DNA of 5,676 bases from positions 1 through 5,676 of the forward strand of contig JAEZJH010000408.1 of NCBI GenBank assembly GCA_023436385.1, read 5' to 3'. The notes under the pieces were generated by a model. It was given only the letters and a program-made list of their open reading frames with translations. It was not told the origin of the DNA and searched no databases. This stretch comes from Pseudomonadota bacterium (GTDB lineage Bacteria; Myxococcota; Myxococcia; Myxococcales; Vulgatibacteraceae). The first letter of the stretch is position 1. Each line of letters opens with the position of its first letter. The position numbers were made by a program, and so were the translations under genes. Positions 4,835-5,676 of the stretch are shown piece after piece.

Positions 4835-5676
4835 TCAGCAGCGGCCGATCGCGTCCTTCCAGGCGGCGAGCTTCTCGTCGCGCACCGCCGCGTCGATCCG
4901 GGGACGGAAGCGCTTGCCCTGCTTCCAGACGGCGCGGATCTCCTCCTTGGAGTCCCAGACGCCGGTGGAGAGGCCGGCAAGGAAGGCGGCGCCGAAGGCG
5001 GTGGTGTCGATCAGCTTGGGGCGGACCACGTCGCAGCCCAACAGGTCGGCCTGGAACTGCATCAGCAGGTCGTTGGCGGAGGCGCCGCCGTCCACCTTGA
5101 ACTCCGGGATGGCGCGGCCGGTGTCGGCCTCCATCGCCAGGGCCAGCTCGTGGATCTGGAAGGCGATCCCCTCGAGCACCGCGCGGGCGAGGTGGCCCCG
5201 GGTGGTGCCGCGATCGATGCCGCAGAGCAGGCCGCGGGCGCTCGGGCGCCAGTGGGGAGCGCCGAGGCCGGCGAGGGCGGGGACGAAGACGACGCCGCCC
5301 GAGTCCTTCACGGAGCGAGCCAGGGCCTCGATCTCCGGCGCGGTGCCGATCAGCCCCAGGCCGTCCCGGAGCCACTGCACCGCCGCGCCGGCGATGAACG
5401 CCGAGCCCTCCAGGGCGTAGGCCCGCTCGTCGCCGATCCGCCAGGCGACGGTGGAGAGGAGGCCGGCTTTCGAGGCCACCGGGGTCTCGCCGACGTTCAT
5501 CAGGAGGAAGGCGCCGGTGCCGTAGGTGCACTTCGACTCGCCGGGCGTGAAGCAGGCCTGGCCGAACAGCGCCGCCTGCTGGTCGCCGGCCATCCCGGAG
5601 ACGGGGATGCCGTCGGGGAGCACCCGGAGGCCGCGGGTGGTGCCGTAGATCTCCGACGAGTCGCGGACCTCCGGGA
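4835..5676 (-). CDS. glpK: Glycerol kinase GlpK, C-terminal part
   Basis: The C-terminal 279 residues of glycerol kinase, which makes sn-glycerol 3-phosphate from glycerol and ATP in the cytoplasm. The start lies beyond the right edge; full-length family members are about 500 residues. Counting from the window edge, PEVRDSSEIYG leads into the hallmark SGMAGDQQAALFGQ and YGTGAFLLMNVG (phosphate-binding region), then GLLCGIDRGTTRGHLARAVLE, which fits the second FGGY kinase signature, then VDGGASAND and LMQFQADLLG (ATP-binding region), and a C-terminal Trp-Lys helix. The E. coli fructose-1,6-bisphosphate loop GGKGGTR before the AGDQQ motif is replaced by RGLRVLPDG. A GTG at 5621-5623 is internal, because homologous sequence continues upstream in frame. 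It converges on radA; no glpF or glpD is visible. Confidence 0.95.
   Translation of the reverse strand, partial: PEVRDSSEIYGTTRGLRVLPDGIPVSGMAGDQQAALFGQACFTPGESKCTYGTGAFLLMNVGETPVASKAGLLSTVAWRIGDERAYALEGSAFIAGAAVQWLRDGLGLIGTAPEIEALARSVKDSGGVVFVPALAGLGAPHWRPSARGLLCGIDRGTTRGHLARAVLEGIAFQIHELALAMEADTGRAIPEFKVDGGASANDLLMQFQADLLGCDVVRPKLIDTTAFGAAFLAGLSTGVWDSKEEIRAVWKQGKRFRPRIDAAVRDEKLAAWKDAIGRC

Noticed and set aside
4572..5531. A 319-codon minus-strand frame overlapping glpK and the radA 3' end
   Set aside because: It is out of frame with the clearly conserved GlpK sequence and is Arg/Pro-rich; a codon-bias shadow.

Overview
This is a very GC-rich (by eye roughly 70% or more) bacterial chromosomal window. 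It holds six protein genes with tight intergenic gaps and strong G/C-ending codon bias. No tRNA, rRNA, CRISPR array, insertion sequence or phage gene was seen. Very high GC, a lipid-anchored rhodanese and an ECF sigma factor carrying its own zinc-binding tail suggest a Myxococcota/Deltaproteobacteria-type organism. That placement is an inference from style, not from a marker gene comparison.

Layout, left to right. (1) A patatin-like phospholipase on the + strand enters from beyond the left edge and ends at 849. (2) A PHP-family metal-dependent phosphoesterase (886-1593, - strand) converges on it with only 36 bases between the stops. (3) A 291-base gap (1594-1884) has no credible gene but several short inverted repeats, one of them abutting the PHP ribosome binding site. 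(4) An ECF sigma factor with a C-terminal zinc-binding anti-sigma-like domain (1885-2739, - strand). (5) A 169-base divergent control region (2740-2908) with a good -10 hexamer flanked by inverted repeats. (6) A small rhodanese-fold lipoprotein (2909-3262, + strand). (7) radA (3338-4780, + strand), the DNA branch-migration ATPase, whose Shine-Dalgarno lies in one arm of a predicted hairpin. (8) The C-terminal 279 residues of glycerol kinase GlpK (4835 to beyond the right edge, - strand), converging on radA with 54 bases between stops.

The most coherent functional unit is the divergent sigma/rhodanese pair. The sigma tail has the Cys-x25-His-x3-Cys-x2-Cys spacing of zinc-binding anti-sigma domains, some of which sense thiol oxidation or metals, and its neighbour is a sulfur-transfer-type protein bound for the cell envelope. 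A redox-, metal- or sulfur-responsive local circuit is a reasonable but untested hypothesis. The patatin, PHP, radA and glpK genes look like unrelated neighbours. Several conserved motifs are altered: the oxyanion-hole glycines in the patatin, the motif IV Asp in the PHP protein, and the fructose-bisphosphate loop in GlpK. I see no clear multi-gene novel system in the window.
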